Counted from the stretch's first letter, positions 53,583 through 64,000 are shown. The stretch: DNA of 64,000 nt from Caballeronia sp. M1242 (GCF_017220215.1 NZ_CP071129.1:1488001-1552000); one strand, 5' to 3'. Notes: a model not told the origin generated them from the sequence alone. Program-made: numbers and translations.

Positions 53583-54962
53583 TCAGTGTCCGTGCTCGGG
53601 AACCTGGTGGCCGTCACGTTGTTCGGCTGGCCGGTGGTCTTCCGGCTGCGCGTTGGCGTCGTGTGTCTCGTTCGGCCCGGACTGCGCGGGTTGCCCGGAT
53701 TGTGTGACGTCCGTGGCTTCCGGCGCATTCGATACTTCCGGCTCATCCGACACTTCCGGCGTTCCCGACATTTCCGACGTTTCCGCCGGCGCTTGTGTTT
53801 CGGCGAGCACGCTGGGCAGGCTTTCTTCGGGTTCGCCTTCGTCGGCCGCAGCGATTTCGGCGATGGCGGCGCGCAGTTCGTCGAGTCCCTGACCGGTGCG
53901 CGCGCTCAAAAAGACGCGCGAAATATTACCATACTCGTCCCTTTCAACCGCCTCGCCGCGGGCCGCGAGTTCCGGCACTGCGTCGATCTTGTTGAAGACG
54001 AGAATCTGGCGAATGGATTCGGCGCCGATGCTGCGCAATACCTCGTTCACCTGATCGATCTGATCCAGGCGCACGGGGCTCGATGCATCCACGACATGCA
54101 GCAGCAGATCCGCGTGAACGGTTTCCTCCAGCGTCGCGCGGAATGCGGCGACGAGCTGGTGCGGCAACTCGCGGATGAAACCGACCGTATCGGACACCAC
54201 CACTTGCCCCGCTTCCTCGCCGAGAAATACGCGGCGCGAAGTGGTGTCGAGCGTGGCGAACAACTGGTTGGCCGCGTACGCCTGCGCCTTGGTGAGCGCA
54301 TTGAAAAGCGTGGACTTGCCCGCGTTCGTATAACCGACGAGCGACACCGACAACGTGCGATTGCGCGTGCGCTGCCGGCGCTGCGTGCCGTGCTGGCGGC
54401 GCAGTTTGGCAAGACGCGTCTTGAGCGCCTTGATGCGTTCGCCGATCAGACGGCGGTCGGTTTCCAGCTGCGTTTCGCCGGGACCGCGCAAGCCGATGCC
54501 GCCCTTCTGTCGTTCGAGGTGAGTCCACGCGCGGATCAGCCGCGTCGACAGATATTGCAGTTGCGCGAGTTCGACCTGCAGCTTGCCTTCGTGGCTGCGG
54601 GCGCGCTGCGCGAAGATATCGAGGATGAGGCTCGTGCGATCCACCACGCGGCGGTTGAGCGCCATCTCGAGATTGCGCTGCTGCGCCGGAGCGAGGGCGT
54701 GATTAAAGATGACGAGTTCGACGTCGTTCGCTTCGCAGGAAAGGCGCAGTTCTTCGACCTTTCCGCTGCCGATGAACATTTTGGCGTCCGGACTGGACCT
54801 GCGTCCGGTGAGCGTAACGGCGGGATGGGCGCCCGCGCTTTCTGCGAGCAGACTGAGTTCTTCGAGACTGGCTTCGAAATCGATCTTGCCGAAGTCGATG
54901 CCGACGAGTGCGGCGTTAATCAAATTGATGTATTCGTTTTTGAAGCGACCGGCGAGTCGCAT
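53583..54962 (-). CDS. hflX: Ribosome-associated GTPase HflX
   Basis: A 459-residue GTPase. The N-terminal HflX domain contains RRSSPDAKMFIGSGKVEELR and HALAPAQQRNLE, then RGPGETQLETDRR. The G domain has Walker A GYTNAGKSTLF, DTVGFIRELPHQL and NKID. After the G domain an unusual tail of about 75 residues is rich in Pro, Glu, Thr and Ser (EMSGTPEVSDEPEVSNAPEA). ATG 54962 is used; homologues often start at the LINAALVGIDFG stretch, so a TTG at 54923 is possible. Part of the hfq-hflX-hflK-hflC cluster. Confidence 0.93.
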   Translation of the reverse strand: MRLAGRFKNEYINLINAALVGIDFGKIDFEASLEELSLLAESAGAHPAVTLTGRRSSPDAKMFIGSGKVEELRLSCEANDVELVIFNHALAPAQQRNLEMALNRRVVDRTSLILDIFAQRARSHEGKLQVELAQLQYLSTRLIRAWTHLERQKGGIGLRGPGETQLETDRRLIGERIKALKTRLAKLRRQHGTQRRQRTRNRTLSVSLVGYTNAGKSTLFNALTKAQAYAANQLFATLDTTSRRVFLGEEAGQVVVSDTVGFIRELPHQLVAAFRATLEETVHADLLLHVVDASSPVRLDQIDQVNEVLRSIGAESIRQILVFNKIDAVPELAARGEAVERDEYGNISRVFLSARTGQGLDELRAAIAEIAAADEGEPEESLPSVLAETQAPAETSEMSGTPEVSDEPEVSNAPEATDVTQSGQPAQSGPNETHDANAQPEDHRPAEQRDGHQVPEHGH

Positions 54963-54996
54963 TTAGCTGCGATCTTGCCGCCGGCCGCGACGAGGT

Positions 54997-55233
54997 TTAG
55001 GACGATTCGGCGTCCGGATGGAAATTCACCGGACGGGCCGGCACGACCGTGGAAATGGCGTGCTTGTAGACCATCTGGGTGACCGTATTTCTGAGCAACA
55101 CAACGTACTGGTCGAACGATTCGATGTTCCCTTGAAGCTTGATGCCGTTGACCAAATAGATCGACACCGGCACGTGCTCTTTACGCAGCGCGTTCAAAAA
55201 CGGGTCTTGTAACAATTGCCCTTTGTTGCTCAT
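54997..55233 (-). CDS. hfq: RNA chaperone Hfq
   Basis: A 78-residue Sm-like protein starting [20 protein letters not shown], with Sm1 ([20 protein letters not shown]) and Sm2 (YKHAIS). It forms the hexamer that joins small RNAs to mRNAs. A short C-terminal tail is present. Upstream ORF sequence to 55299 carries nothing conserved. A candidate -10 (TATAGT on the minus strand, 55312-55307) is 75 bp before the ATG. Confidence 0.97.
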   Translation of the reverse strand: MSNKGQLLQDPFLNALRKEHVPVSIYLVNGIKLQGNIESFDQYVVLLRNTVTQMVYKHAISTVVPARPVNFHPDAESS

Positions 55234-55382
55234 AGCAAACTCCGTATTTTTTTGCAGGTTAGAAGTATTGTGGACGAAGAAAAAGAGATCCGCCGACAAT
55301 CGCTACACTATAGCCGATTTTCGTTTCGGCAAGAGATCGGCCACCCGGCCAATCGGGCCGCAACGCTTGACTGAAGCGGCTC

Positions 55383-56723
55383 TCAGTCCTTGTCCGCATA
55401 AGGGTTCTTGCTCGAGCGGAACTCTATGCGCAATGGAGTGCCGGCCAGTCCAAAAGTTTCTCGAAAGCGCCCTTCCAGATACCGTTTATAGGTATCCGTG
55501 ACCGCATCGAGCGCGTTGCCATGCACGACGATGATCGGCGGATTCTGACCGCCCTGGTGCGCATAGCGAAGCTTCGGCCGCACAGGCCCGCGGCGGCGCG
55601 GCTGCTGGAACTCGACGGCTTCGATCAGCGCGCGCGTGAGCTTCGGCGTCGGCAGCTTGGCCATCGCGGCGGCGTAGGCGTCGTCGACCGATTTCATCAG
55701 CGCGCCGATGCCGGTTTTCTCCAGCGCCGAGACGTAGTGAAATTTAGCAAAGTCCAAAAACTTGAGCTTGCGCGTGAGATCGGCCTTGGTGCGCTCGCGC
55801 ACATGCGAATCCAGACCGTCCCACTTGTTCACGCCCACCACGAGCGCGCGTCCCTGTTCGACGACGAAGCCCGCGATATGCGCGTCCTGATCCGAGATGT
55901 CCTGCTGCGCGTCGAGCAGCAGGATCACGACGTTCGCATCCGAGATCGACTGCAGCGTCTTCACGACCGAGAACTTCTCGATCGCCTCGAACACCTTGCC
56001 GCGTCGACGCAGGCCGGCCGTGTCGATCAACGTGTATTTGCGGCCTTGTCGCTCAAAATCAACATAGATCGAATCGCGCGTGGTGCCCGGCATGTCGAAT
56101 GCGATCACGCGCTCCTCGCCGATCAGCGTGTTCACGAGCGTCGACTTGCCGACGTTCGGTCTCCCGACGATAGCGATCTTCACGCCGTGCTGCGCCTTTT
56201 CTTCCTCGCTTTCTTCCGTGTGACCGGCATAAGCGATGTCGAGCGCATCGTTGATCATCTCGGTCACGCCGTCGCCGTGCGCGGCCGAGATCGCCCGCGG
56301 ATCGCCGAGACCGAGCTCGTAGAAGTCGGACGCGACCGCCGTGTACTTCATGCCCTCGGCCTTGTTCACGACGAGAAAGAGCGGCCGGCCGGTCTTGCGC
56401 AAATAGTCCGCGATGGACTTGTCCTGTGGCGCGAGCCCGTTGCGTCCATCGACGATGAACACGACGACGTCCGCTTCTTCCACGGCCTGCCGCGTCTGCC
56501 GCGCCATTTCATGGAGGATGCCGTCTTTCGCCACCGGTTCGAAGCCGCCCGTATCCACGACGAGATACGGCCGTTCGCCGCCGACGCGACCTTCGCCGTA
56601 ATGGCGGTCGCGCGTCAGGCCGGGCAGGTCGGCGACGAGCGCATCGCGCGAACGCGTCAGCCGGTTGAAGAGAGTCGATTTCCCCACATTGGGGCGCCCG
56701 ACGAGGGCAATCACGGGTTTCAT
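55383..56723 (-). CDS. der: Ribosome assembly GTPase Der (EngA)
   Basis: A 446-residue protein with two G domains: [15 protein letters not shown] (near residue 8) and [15 protein letters not shown] (near residue 188), each with a NKxE/NKWD motif, followed by a KH-like C-terminal domain ending [11 protein letters not shown]. It acts in maturation of the 50S ribosomal subunit. Upstream of hfq on the same strand, separated by 149 bp. Confidence 0.96.
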   Translation of the reverse strand: MKPVIALVGRPNVGKSTLFNRLTRSRDALVADLPGLTRDRHYGEGRVGGERPYLVVDTGGFEPVAKDGILHEMARQTRQAVEEADVVVFIVDGRNGLAPQDKSIADYLRKTGRPLFLVVNKAEGMKYTAVASDFYELGLGDPRAISAAHGDGVTEMINDALDIAYAGHTEESEEEKAQHGVKIAIVGRPNVGKSTLVNTLIGEERVIAFDMPGTTRDSIYVDFERQGRKYTLIDTAGLRRRGKVFEAIEKFSVVKTLQSISDANVVILLLDAQQDISDQDAHIAGFVVEQGRALVVGVNKWDGLDSHVRERTKADLTRKLKFLDFAKFHYVSALEKTGIGALMKSVDDAYAAAMAKLPTPKLTRALIEAVEFQQPRRRGPVRPKLRYAHQGGQNPPIIVVHGNALDAVTDTYKRYLEGRFRETFGLAGTPLRIEFRSSKNPYADKD

Positions 56724-57084
56724 CAGATGTTGTTCACGGTTGAACGCAAGGCGAACGCGAAACGTGCGGTGCGAACGTCAGTCCCGCCTACGCTGCGCAA
56801 TGGCTGCGCTTGTCGAAAATTAGCATGGATTCGGCTCGAGCCACGCGAGGGTGCGTGGCGATCGAGCGCCGGCGCCGTGCGCCGTTGTTCTGTCTGTCCG
56901 AGGGCTATTCTCGCGCCGCGTCACCGCGCGACGCGCTTTGTTCTGTCACGCCCTGCGTACTGAGTGTTGTTGCCGGGCGCGTACGGTGGACGCGCCCTCT
57001 TTCTTGCATGCCGCGCGGACGAACCCGCCAGCGCGGCTTTCCACGGCGCTTCGCCTCGGGCGAGCCGACGCGCCGTTTCGAGAC
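56724..57084. other. 361-bp gap between bamB and der
   Basis: No supported ORF. It holds the 5' region of der and a hairpin at 56975-56997 (GGGCGCGT / ACGCGCCC with a 7-nt loop) followed by TCTTTCTT on the plus strand, where no gene ends. Nothing else distinctive is seen. Confidence 0.55.
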
Positions 57085-58242
57085 TTACTGCGGACGGAAG
57101 CCGTAGAGATCGCCGTCATGCGTCTGCACGACGAGCGTATTGCCCGCCAGCACCGGCGCGGCGGTGATCGCGCTGCCGTCGGTCGGCATGCGGCCCACGA
57201 GTTCGCCGTTGTCCGTGCTCAGGAAATGCACGAAGCCCTTGTAGTCGCCGAGAACGACCGCGCGCCCGAGGATGAACGGCACGCTCACCTGGCGGTTCTT
57301 GAGCTTGTCGTTCTTCCAGACGGGCGAACCGTCGGCGGCACGGAACGCATTCACGACCGACCAGTCGTCGCCCGCTGCGACGATCTGCTCGTCTTGCGCA
57401 AGGCCGCTGTCGCTCGAGAAGTTCTTCTCCCACACCGCACGGCCCGAATTGGCGTCGAAGCAGCCGATCTTGCCTTGGAACGTGACCGCGCAGGTCTGCG
57501 CGCCGACGAGACCGGGCGCGCCCGTGACGTCGTTGATGCGCTCGACTTCGGTCACGCCCTTCGGGTACGACACCGGCGCTTGCCAGTAGGCATCGCCCGT
57601 TTGCAGGTTGATCGCGGCGAAGTTGCCGCCCGGGAAGCCCGCGAGCACCGCCTGACTGCCGGCGAACGTCATGCCGGCGGCCACGCGCAGATTCAACGGC
57701 ACGGCGCGCAACTGGAAGATCCACTTCTGCTCGCCGGTTTGGGCGTTGAACGCGACCACCTTGCCGTCGATGGTGCGCACGATCACGAGGTCGTTGCCGA
57801 CGAGCGGCGGCGAGATGATTTCGCCCGGCGCGGTCGCCGTCCACAACTGCTTGCCGTCGGGTCCGAGCACGTAGACCGCGCCCTTCAGGCCGCCGACCGC
57901 CGTCAGATTGCCGTCGCTGCCGACGCCTGCGGACAGATCGTCCTTCAGCTTCGTGCGCCAGACGTCCTGACCCGTCTTCGCGTCGATCTTCGCGACGGTG
58001 CCGTTCTCGCCCGCGGCGTAGACGGCGTCGCCCACCGCGACCGGCGAGAACAGATAGCGGCCGGCCTTGCCGACGCTGGCCTTCCACGCCTGGCTGACGT
58101 TCAGCACCGGCTTGAACTCGACGAGCGGCGTCGGCACGCGGCGCTCGTCCTTGGTCGACGAACAGGCGGCCAGAAGCACGGTCATCGCGCAGGCGAGCGG
58201 CACGGCGTAGCGTTTCAATTGGATCATCGGAGGACGCAACAT
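57085..58242 (-). CDS. bamB: Outer membrane assembly lipoprotein BamB
   Basis: A 385-residue lipoprotein with lipobox VLLAACSS and an eight-bladed beta-propeller visible as repeated GKxxAxxxxTGxxxW motifs (KIDAKTGQDVWRTKL, AFNAQTGEQKWIFQL, AINLQTGDAYWQAPV, CFDANSGRAVWEKNF). It supports BamA and helps bring substrates to the Bam complex. ATG 58242 and ATG 58227 are both possible starts; the choice affects only 5 residues of the signal peptide. Confidence 0.93.
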   Translation of the reverse strand: MLRPPMIQLKRYAVPLACAMTVLLAACSSTKDERRVPTPLVEFKPVLNVSQAWKASVGKAGRYLFSPVAVGDAVYAAGENGTVAKIDAKTGQDVWRTKLKDDLSAGVGSDGNLTAVGGLKGAVYVLGPDGKQLWTATAPGEIISPPLVGNDLVIVRTIDGKVVAFNAQTGEQKWIFQLRAVPLNLRVAAGMTFAGSQAVLAGFPGGNFAAINLQTGDAYWQAPVSYPKGVTEVERINDVTGAPGLVGAQTCAVTFQGKIGCFDANSGRAVWEKNFSSDSGLAQDEQIVAAGDDWSVVNAFRAADGSPVWKNDKLKNRQVSVPFILGRAVVLGDYKGFVHFLSTDNGELVGRMPTDGSAITAAPVLAGNTLVVQTHDGDLYGFRPQ

Positions 58243-58364
58243 GAATGTGAATTCGGTTGACCGGCGCGGCCGCGAATCGCTTGCGGGCGACACGCGGCGC
58301 GGCGGCTTGATTGGCGAAACGGCTTCAGCGCTAGCGGAGCGCCGAACGTCGGAAGCGATGCGGG

Positions 58365-58994
58365 TCAGCCGCCGAGCGCATCGAGCTTGAACTGGACCAG
58401 TTGCCGCGCGGACGTGTCGTTCGCCGGCAGCGCTGCGAGGGCCGTCTGGTACGCGGCGCGCGCATCGTCGCGCTTGCCTTGCGCAGCGAGCAGATCGCCC
58501 CGGCGGTCCGCGATCACGCCCTTAAACGCATCGAGCGGCGCGTCGGCGAGCAGCTTCAGGCCGGCGTCGTAATTTTTCTCGTCGGAGAGCACGAGCGCGA
58601 GGCGCAGCTTCGCGATTTGCTTGTACTCGTCGTCTTTCGCGTGATCGACGGCCCACTGCAACTGAGCCTTCGCGCCGGCCGTATCGCCTGCCATATACAA
58701 AGACTTCGCGGCCAGAAGCGCGCTCATCTCGGCGTAAGCGGTGCGGCCGAACTTGTCTTCCATGTCCGATGCGACCCGCGCGACGAGCTTCTGATCGCTC
58801 CCGTTGACCGCTTGCTGAAGCTGGTCGTACAGCACCGAAGCCTCGGCAGCCTGACGCCGCTGCCAGTAATTCCAGCCGTTGAAAGCGGCCGCAACGACGA
58901 GCGCCACGAGCACGATCCACGTCGTGGTGTTACCCCATTTGGCCCACCAGGCCTTGACACTTTCCAGCGATTCTTGTTCGTCGTGGTAACTCAT
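58365..58994 (-). CDS. YfgM-like tetratricopeptide membrane protein
   Basis: A 209-residue protein with a short cytoplasmic N-terminus, a single membrane span (IVLVALVVAAAFNGWNYWQ) and a periplasmic TPR_21-type region (LQQAVNGSDQKLVARVASDM, EYKQIAKLRLALVLSDEKNY). YfgM acts as an ancillary factor at the SecYEG translocon and often lies upstream of bamB in proteobacteria. Here it is 122 bp upstream of bamB on the same strand. Confidence 0.9.
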   Translation of the reverse strand: MSYHDEQESLESVKAWWAKWGNTTTWIVLVALVVAAAFNGWNYWQRRQAAEASVLYDQLQQAVNGSDQKLVARVASDMEDKFGRTAYAEMSALLAAKSLYMAGDTAGAKAQLQWAVDHAKDDEYKQIAKLRLALVLSDEKNYDAGLKLLADAPLDAFKGVIADRRGDLLAAQGKRDDARAAYQTALAALPANDTSARQLVQFKLDALGG

Positions 58995-59118
58995 CGTCCA
59001 GCTATTCCTTCCTGCGTTTCATGGCCCTTCGTTCGCCTGGCGCGATGGCGGAACGCGCTTACACGCGCTTGCACTCGATTCCGCCGGATGCGCACGGCTT
59101 CGCTTCGATTCCTATGCT

Positions 59119-60468
59119 TTAGGCATCCTCGTCCGCGGCGGTTGCAACCATCGCATTGATTAGGTATTCGGTCAAGTCTTCCGCCGGAACGTTCACCTGC
59201 TCGTTCTTTTGCGCATCGGACGTTTCGTCGCCCGAGCGGCGCAGCGGCTTCACGCCGATCATGCCCTGCGCGAGTTCGTCCTCGCCGAGCACCACCGCGA
59301 ACGCCGCGCCGCTTGCGTCCGCCTTCTTCATCTGCGACTTGAAGCTGGAAGACGCGCCGTCCGGGCTGCAATGCAGAATGACGTCGAGCCCCGTGTCGCG
59401 CAGACGCTCCGCCACGATGAACGCCTGCTCTGCCGCCTGCTCGCCCTGATGCACGACGTAGACGTCCGTGCCCTCGGCTTCCGGCACCAGATTTTCTTCC
59501 TTCAGCAGTTCGAGAATGCGCTCGACGCCCATCGCCCAGCCGCATGCGGCGGTCGGCTTGCCGCCGAGCTGCTCGATGAGCGGATCGTACCGCCCGCCGC
59601 CCGCCACCGTGCCCTGCGCGCCGAGTTTGTCGGTGACCCACTCGAAGACGGTGAGGTTGTAGTAATCGAGGCCGCGCACGAGACGCGGGTTGATCGTGAA
59701 CGGGATATTGTTGGCCTTCAGCAGCCGCTGCACGCCTTCGAAATGCTTGCGCGACTCATCGCCCAAGAAGTCGACGAGCTTCGGCGCGTTCTGCGCGATC
59801 TCCTGCATCGCCGGATTCTTCGTGTCGAGCACGCGCAGCGGGTTCGTGTAGAGACGGCGCTTCGCTTCCTCGTCGAGTACATCGACGTGCTGTTCCAGAT
59901 ACGCGATCAGCTTCTCGCGGTGCGCCGCGCGTTCGTGCGCCTGGCCGAGCGAATTGAGTTCGAGGCGGATGCCCGTCAGCCCGAGGTCGTCCCACAGGCG
60001 CTGACACATCATGATGATTTCCGCGTCCGTGTCCGGACCTGCGAAGCCGAGCGCCTCGACGCCGACCTGATGGAACTGGCGATACCGCCCGCGCTGCGGA
60101 CGCTCGTGCCGGAACATCGGGCCGATGTACCACAGGCGCTTTGGGCCGTCGTACAGCAGGTTGTGCTCGATGGTCGCGCGCACCACGGCCGCCGTATTTT
60201 CCGGGCGCATGGTGAGATGCTCGCCGTTCAGCGCGTCGGTGAAGCTGTACATCTCCTTCTCGACGATATCGGTCACTTCGCCGATACCGCGCGTGAAAAG
60301 CTGCGTATGCTCAACGATCGGCGTGCGAATGTTCTGATAGCCGTATGCGCGCAGCATCGACTTCACGGTGGTTTCGAAGAAGTCCCACAACGCGGCATCC
60401 TGCGGGAGGATGTCGTTCATGCCCTTCACGCCCGTCAGCTTCGCGAGCCGTTTCTTCTGTTCAGTCAT
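59119..60468 (-). CDS. hisS: Histidyl-tRNA synthetase
   Basis: A 449-residue class II synthetase. Motif 2 ([20 protein letters not shown]), the histidine-A motif region [15 protein letters not shown] and motif 3-type [16 protein letters not shown] are present. The C-terminal anticodon-binding domain is complete. It lies 6 bp downstream of ispG, indicating an operon with it. Confidence 0.96.
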   Translation of the reverse strand: MTEQKKRLAKLTGVKGMNDILPQDAALWDFFETTVKSMLRAYGYQNIRTPIVEHTQLFTRGIGEVTDIVEKEMYSFTDALNGEHLTMRPENTAAVVRATIEHNLLYDGPKRLWYIGPMFRHERPQRGRYRQFHQVGVEALGFAGPDTDAEIIMMCQRLWDDLGLTGIRLELNSLGQAHERAAHREKLIAYLEQHVDVLDEEAKRRLYTNPLRVLDTKNPAMQEIAQNAPKLVDFLGDESRKHFEGVQRLLKANNIPFTINPRLVRGLDYYNLTVFEWVTDKLGAQGTVAGGGRYDPLIEQLGGKPTAACGWAMGVERILELLKEENLVPEAEGTDVYVVHQGEQAAEQAFIVAERLRDTGLDVILHCSPDGASSSFKSQMKKADASGAAFAVVLGEDELAQGMIGVKPLRRSGDETSDAQKNEQVNVPAEDLTEYLINAMVATAADEDA

Positions 60469-60474
60469 CTGTCT

Positions 60475-61791
60475 TTAGATTGATGCCGCGGACGTTTCGA
60501 CGCGCTTGCCGTAAGTGCGCTCGACGTAGTCGCTAACGATTTGCTGGAATTCTTCGGCAATGCGCTCGCCGCGCAGCGTCTTCACCTTCACGCCGTCGAC
60601 GAACACCGGCGCGGCCGGATTTTCGCCCGAACCCGGCAGGCTGATGCCGATGTTCGCGTGCTTCGACTCGCCCGGCCCGTTGACGATGCAGCCCATCACG
60701 GCGACGTGCATCTTTTCGACGCCGGGGTACTGGTCGCGCCAGACGGGCATCGAGTTGCGCAGGTAGGTCTGAATCTGCGACGCGAGTTCCTGGAACAGCG
60801 TGCTCGTCGTGCGCCCGCAGCCGGGACACGCAATGACCATCGGCGTGAACGAGCGCAGGCCCATGGTCTGCAGAATTTCTTGTCCGACGACCACTTCGCC
60901 GGTGCGCGCGCCGCCCGGCTCGGGTGTGAGCGAAATGCGGATAGTGTCGCCGATGCCCTCTTGCAGCAGCACCGACAGCGCCGCCGTGGACGCCACGATG
61001 CCCTTCGAGCCCATGCCCGCCTCGGTCAGGCCGAGATGCAGCGCGAAGCTGCAGCGCTTGGCCAGTTCGCGGTAGACCGCGATCAGATCCTGCACGCCGC
61101 TCACCTTGCACGACAGGATGATCTTGTCGCGTCCGAGCCCCAGTTCCACGGCGCGTTCCGCCGAGCCGATCGCCGACTGGATCAGCGCCTCGTACATCAC
61201 GCTTTGCAACTCCCACGGCGTCGCGCGGGCGGCATTCTCGTCCATCATGCGCGCGAGCAGGTCCTGATCGAGACTGCCCCAGTTCACGCCGATGCGCACC
61301 GGCTTGTCGTACTGGATTGCCGCTTCGATCATCTGCGCGAATTGCGTGTCGCGCTTCGCGCCCTGTCCGACGTTGCCCGGGTTGATTCGATACTTCGACA
61401 ACGCCTCGGCGCACGCGGGATGATCGCGCAGCAGCAAGTGGCCGTTGTAGTGGAAGTCGCCGACGAGCGGCACGGTCACGCCCATGCGGTCGAGTTGCTC
61501 GCGGATATGCGGCACGGCCGCCGCCGCTTCCGGCGTATTCACCGTGATGCGCACGAGTTCCGATCCGGCTTGCGCGAGTTCCTTGATCTGGATCGCCGTG
61601 CCGATGGCGTCGGCCGTATCGGTGTTGGTCATCGACTGGACGCGCACGGGCGCATCCCCGCCGATGGTCACGAGCTGGCCGCCCCAGCGCACGTCCACCG
61701 CATGCGACGACCGCCGCGGCAACGGACCGCCGAAGACCGGCTCCGTCGAACAGATTTTGCTGCTAATCAGGGATTGAGCTTCGGATTGCAT
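60475..61791 (-). CDS. ispG: 4-hydroxy-3-methylbut-2-enyl diphosphate synthase IspG
   Basis: A 438-residue Fe-S enzyme of the MEP isoprenoid pathway. The three cluster cysteines are in [10 protein letters not shown] and [15 protein letters not shown]; the core has [15 protein letters not shown] and [16 protein letters not shown]. It contains the insertion domain between TIM barrel and cluster domain expected for the bacterial type. ATG 61791 is used since the upstream candidate is TTG. Confidence 0.96.
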   Translation of the reverse strand: MQSEAQSLISSKICSTEPVFGGPLPRRSSHAVDVRWGGQLVTIGGDAPVRVQSMTNTDTADAIGTAIQIKELAQAGSELVRITVNTPEAAAAVPHIREQLDRMGVTVPLVGDFHYNGHLLLRDHPACAEALSKYRINPGNVGQGAKRDTQFAQMIEAAIQYDKPVRIGVNWGSLDQDLLARMMDENAARATPWELQSVMYEALIQSAIGSAERAVELGLGRDKIILSCKVSGVQDLIAVYRELAKRCSFALHLGLTEAGMGSKGIVASTAALSVLLQEGIGDTIRISLTPEPGGARTGEVVVGQEILQTMGLRSFTPMVIACPGCGRTTSTLFQELASQIQTYLRNSMPVWRDQYPGVEKMHVAVMGCIVNGPGESKHANIGISLPGSGENPAAPVFVDGVKVKTLRGERIAEEFQQIVSDYVERTYGKRVETSAASI

Positions 61792-61936
61792 CGAAAAACC
61801 CTTTGGCAACCGGGGCGCTGACAGGCAGCCGGAGTTGCTTGAATGGAACCTCGAACGGGCGTCACGGGAAAGACCGTGGCGCCCCTGACTTGTCCGCGCG
61901 CGTCGCGCGGAGCCTCAAGCCGCCCGCGTGATGTCC

Positions 61937-63049
61937 TTACGGCAGCGAGAAGCGCGCGACGTTTCCGCGGGCGGAAGAATACTTCTTGGCGTCGACGGGC
62001 TCGTCGTCCACCGACAGCGACTCGACGCCCCTCGCGTTTCCGACCGTCACCTTGAACGGCGCTTCGCCTTGAACGCGCTGCGTGCTTCCCGCGCGCACCA
62101 GTCCGGAGAAGACTTCCTTGCCGTCCTTGCCGCGCACGCTGAACCAGCTATCTTCCTTCACTTTCAATTCGACGGCGTTCGTGCCCTTGCCCGTCGTTGC
62201 CACGGTCGCGGCCGAAGCCGGTGCCGTCGCGACGGCCGCCGATGCGGCCTTCGGCGCCGGCGCGGCCACTGCGGGCGCGCTCGCGCTCTGCACGGCCGTA
62301 ATGGTGGACGACGACGCCGGCAACGCGTTCGTGCCGAGCGGACGCGGCATCGGCTGCTCGCCGGGCGCGGCCGCCACTTCGGGCAGCGATGCTTCGCCGG
62401 TGTTCGCGGCGGCGGCTTCGTCGGGCGTCGCGACTTGCGACGCGGCCGGCTTGTCGCCGGACGTCGACGCGAGCCCCGCGCCGGTGGTCGACTTGAGCCG
62501 CGCGAGCCACGCCGACGAATCGCCGCCGGTATGCCACATCACCAGCGCCGCGAGCACCGCGACGATCGCCGCGACGCCCCACAGCCACGAACGCTTGCGG
62601 CCCGACGAATTGCCGAGCGGCACCGAGACGCGGCCGCGCGGCAAGCCAGCGCCCGACGACGCCGGCACCTTCAGATTGTGCTCGACGGGCACGCCGTCAC
62701 GCCGGAACGCCTGCGTGAACGGCGCCGGATCGGCGCCGAGCACTTTCGCGTAGCTGCGCACGATGCCCGCCGCGAACGTCCGGTCGGGCAACTGGCTGAT
62801 GTCGCCTTCTTCGAGTGCGGCGAGCTTCTGCGGCGACACCTTGAGCCGGGCGGAAACGTCGTCGATCGACCATCCCTTGGCGTGCCGGAGTTGCACGAGA
62901 CGTGCGCCGACTGCCTGCAACGAGTCCAGCGTCTCCGGCTGGCCCTCGCGCGATGCCGCCCCTCCGACCCGCGTCCGGGCATCATGCTGATCGCCGGACA
63001 TTTCATCGGTATGACTGCCGAAAGGCGTCGGGTGTTGCGGCTCACTCAT
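61937..63049 (-). CDS. rodZ: Cytoskeletal protein RodZ (HTH plus DUF4115)
   Basis: A 370-residue membrane protein. An N-terminal cytoplasmic Xre-type helix-turn-helix (residues about 48-110: LVQLRHAKGWSIDDVSARLK, KLAALEEGDISQLP) is followed by a single membrane span (WLWGVAAIVAVLAALVMW, about 158-175), an Ala/Ser/Pro-rich linker and a C-terminal DUF4115 periplasmic domain. RodZ links MreB to cell-wall synthesis and cell shape. It lies between rlmN and ispG, a common order in gamma- and beta-proteobacteria; a separate pilW gene is not present here. Confidence 0.93.
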   Translation of the reverse strand: MSEPQHPTPFGSHTDEMSGDQHDARTRVGGAASREGQPETLDSLQAVGARLVQLRHAKGWSIDDVSARLKVSPQKLAALEEGDISQLPDRTFAAGIVRSYAKVLGADPAPFTQAFRRDGVPVEHNLKVPASSGAGLPRGRVSVPLGNSSGRKRSWLWGVAAIVAVLAALVMWHTGGDSSAWLARLKSTTGAGLASTSGDKPAASQVATPDEAAAANTGEASLPEVAAAPGEQPMPRPLGTNALPASSSTITAVQSASAPAVAAPAPKAASAAVATAPASAATVATTGKGTNAVELKVKEDSWFSVRGKDGKEVFSGLVRAGSTQRVQGEAPFKVTVGNARGVESLSVDDEPVDAKKYSSARGNVARFSLP

Positions 63050-63234
63050 CCCAAATTCCTCGCATCGATTCTTTTATATTGCGCTGCTGCGCCGTCAGGT
63101 TCAAAAGCACTGAACGATACAACTCCGGCGCCGTTGCAGACCGCTTTATAACAAAATGTTCGCCTTCGCGCGGCGCTTGCCTCATGGTCGTTGCCGTCTT
63201 GCCATGTCGGAGCGTGGGCGCAGCCGCGAATCCG

Positions 63235-64000
63235 TCAGACCGCGCGCACCTCGATCACCTTGCTTCCCGCGCGGTTCGTGCGCTCGGCGAGCCGCGTGCG
63301 ATCCTGCACCGCGCCCGCGAGCTGACCGCATGCCGCGTCGATGTCGTCGCCACGCGTCTTGCGCACCGTCGTGACGACGCCCGCGTCGATCAGCACCTGC
63401 GCGAACCGTTTGATCTGCTCGTTCTTCGAGCGCGTGAGGCCGGATTCCGGGAACGGATTGAACGGAATGAGGTTGAACTTGCACGGCACGTCGCGCGTCA
63501 CCGCGAGCAATTCGCGGGCGTGAGCCTCGCTGTCGTTCACGCCGTCCAGCATGCAGTATTCGAACGTGATGAAGTCGCGCGGCGCGACCTTCAGATACCG
63601 CTGGCACGCCGCCATCAGTTCGCGCAACGGATACTTCTTGTTGAGCGGCACGAGCATGTCGCGCAGCGGATCGTTCGGCGCGTGCAGCGACACCGCGAGG
63701 GCCACGGGAAGATCGGCCGCGAGCCGGTCCATCATCGGCACGACGCCGGACGTGGACAGCGTGACGCGGCGGCGCGACAGGCCGTAGGCGTTGTCGTCGA
63801 GCATCAGGCGCATGGCCGGCACGACGGCGTCGTAGTTCAGCATCGGCTCGCCCATGCCCATCATCACGACGTTGGTGACGACGCGCTCGCCCTTGCCCGG
63901 CCCGCCGACGTCGCGCCCGAGCGACTTGCGCAGCGCGAACTCCGCCATGCGCAGCTGGCCGATGATCTCGCCGGTCGTCAGATTCCGGGAGAAGCCTTGC
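63235..64000 (-). CDS. rlmN: Dual-specificity RNA methyltransferase RlmN, C-terminal part (runs off the window)
   Basis: The visible 255 codons cover the second half of the radical-SAM barrel and the C-terminus: [20 protein letters not shown] at the window edge, [53 protein letters not shown] and [19 protein letters not shown] with the methyl-carrying Cys. The CxxxCxxC motif lies outside the window. It methylates A2503 of 23S rRNA and A37 of some tRNAs. Confidence 0.94.
   Translation of the reverse strand, partial: QGFSRNLTTGEIIGQLRMAEFALRKSLGRDVGGPGKGERVVTNVVMMGMGEPMLNYDAVVPAMRLMLDDNAYGLSRRRVTLSTSGVVPMMDRLAADLPVALAVSLHAPNDPLRDMLVPLNKKYPLRELMAACQRYLKVAPRDFITFEYCMLDGVNDSEAHARELLAVTRDVPCKFNLIPFNPFPESGLTRSKNEQIKRFAQVLIDAGVVTTVRKTRGDDIDAACGQLAGAVQDRTRLAERTNRAGSKVIEVRAV

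Noticed and set aside
56971..57010. Terminator-like hairpin on the plus strand
   Set aside because: No plus-strand gene ends here, and on the minus strand the T-tract is absent; kept only as a note in the gap entry.

Overview
The window is high-GC chromosomal DNA from a beta-proteobacterium of the Burkholderia sensu lato group (Burkholderia, Paraburkholderia or Caballeronia). This rests on recognisable Burkholderiales gene orders: rlmN-rodZ-ispG-hisS-yfgM-bamB-der-hfq-hflX-hflK-hflC-DUF2065-hisZ-purA, phaC-phaA-phaB-phaR, and rluD-pgeF divergent from bamD. Species assignment is not possible from the sequence alone. No tRNA, rRNA, CRISPR array or intact insertion sequence was seen.

Layout. 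1-10.3 kb is accessory metabolism and transport: a truncated PLP-dependent sulfur-amino-acid enzyme, a glutathione S-transferase, an aldo/keto reductase, a ClC-type chloride channel, two small proteins, an AsmA-family protein, the FetAB exporter and two VOC-fold proteins. 10.4-15.8 kb is a bacteriophytochrome cassette on the minus strand (heme oxygenase, phytochrome kinase, response regulator, hybrid kinase) with overlapping genes. 16.0-20.0 kb is a bacterial NHEJ module (ku, ligD, small ORF) on the same strand. 20.2-23.0 kb has an exported protein, a zinc-type oxidoreductase and a divergent LysR regulator. 23.04-23.78 kb is a degenerate tandem array with a period of about 156 bp, apparently seeded by the 3' end of the lysR gene and running up to serB. 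24.6-35.1 kb is a minus-strand run: metC, a lipoprotein, bktB, a PfkB sugar kinase, rimO, phaR, phaB, phaA, phaC. 35.4-47.3 kb holds pgeF-rluD, bamD, a domesticated IS5-type transposase fragment, dinG, YdcH, a polyQ coiled-coil exported protein, tex and kup. 47.5-64 kb is the conserved housekeeping block from a phosphoribosyltransferase through purA, hisZ, hflCKX, hfq, der, bamB, hisS, ispG and rodZ to a truncated rlmN.

How the genes work together. BphO makes biliverdin for BphP, which probably signals to the adjacent single-domain regulator and hybrid kinase. Ku and LigD form a two-component end-joining system. PhaA, PhaB and PhaC make polyhydroxyalkanoate under PhaR, with BktB offering longer monomers. 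HflK/HflC are membrane partners of FtsH. BamB and BamD belong to outer-membrane protein assembly.

The observations most worth a second look are the lysR-tail tandem array, the IS5-derived protein that keeps only the N-terminal domain and has Asn where the first catalytic Asp should be (with three 13-bp direct repeats upstream), the G/F/P-rich N-terminal extension of PhaC, and the phytochrome/NHEJ neighbourhood. No clearly new multi-gene system was found.
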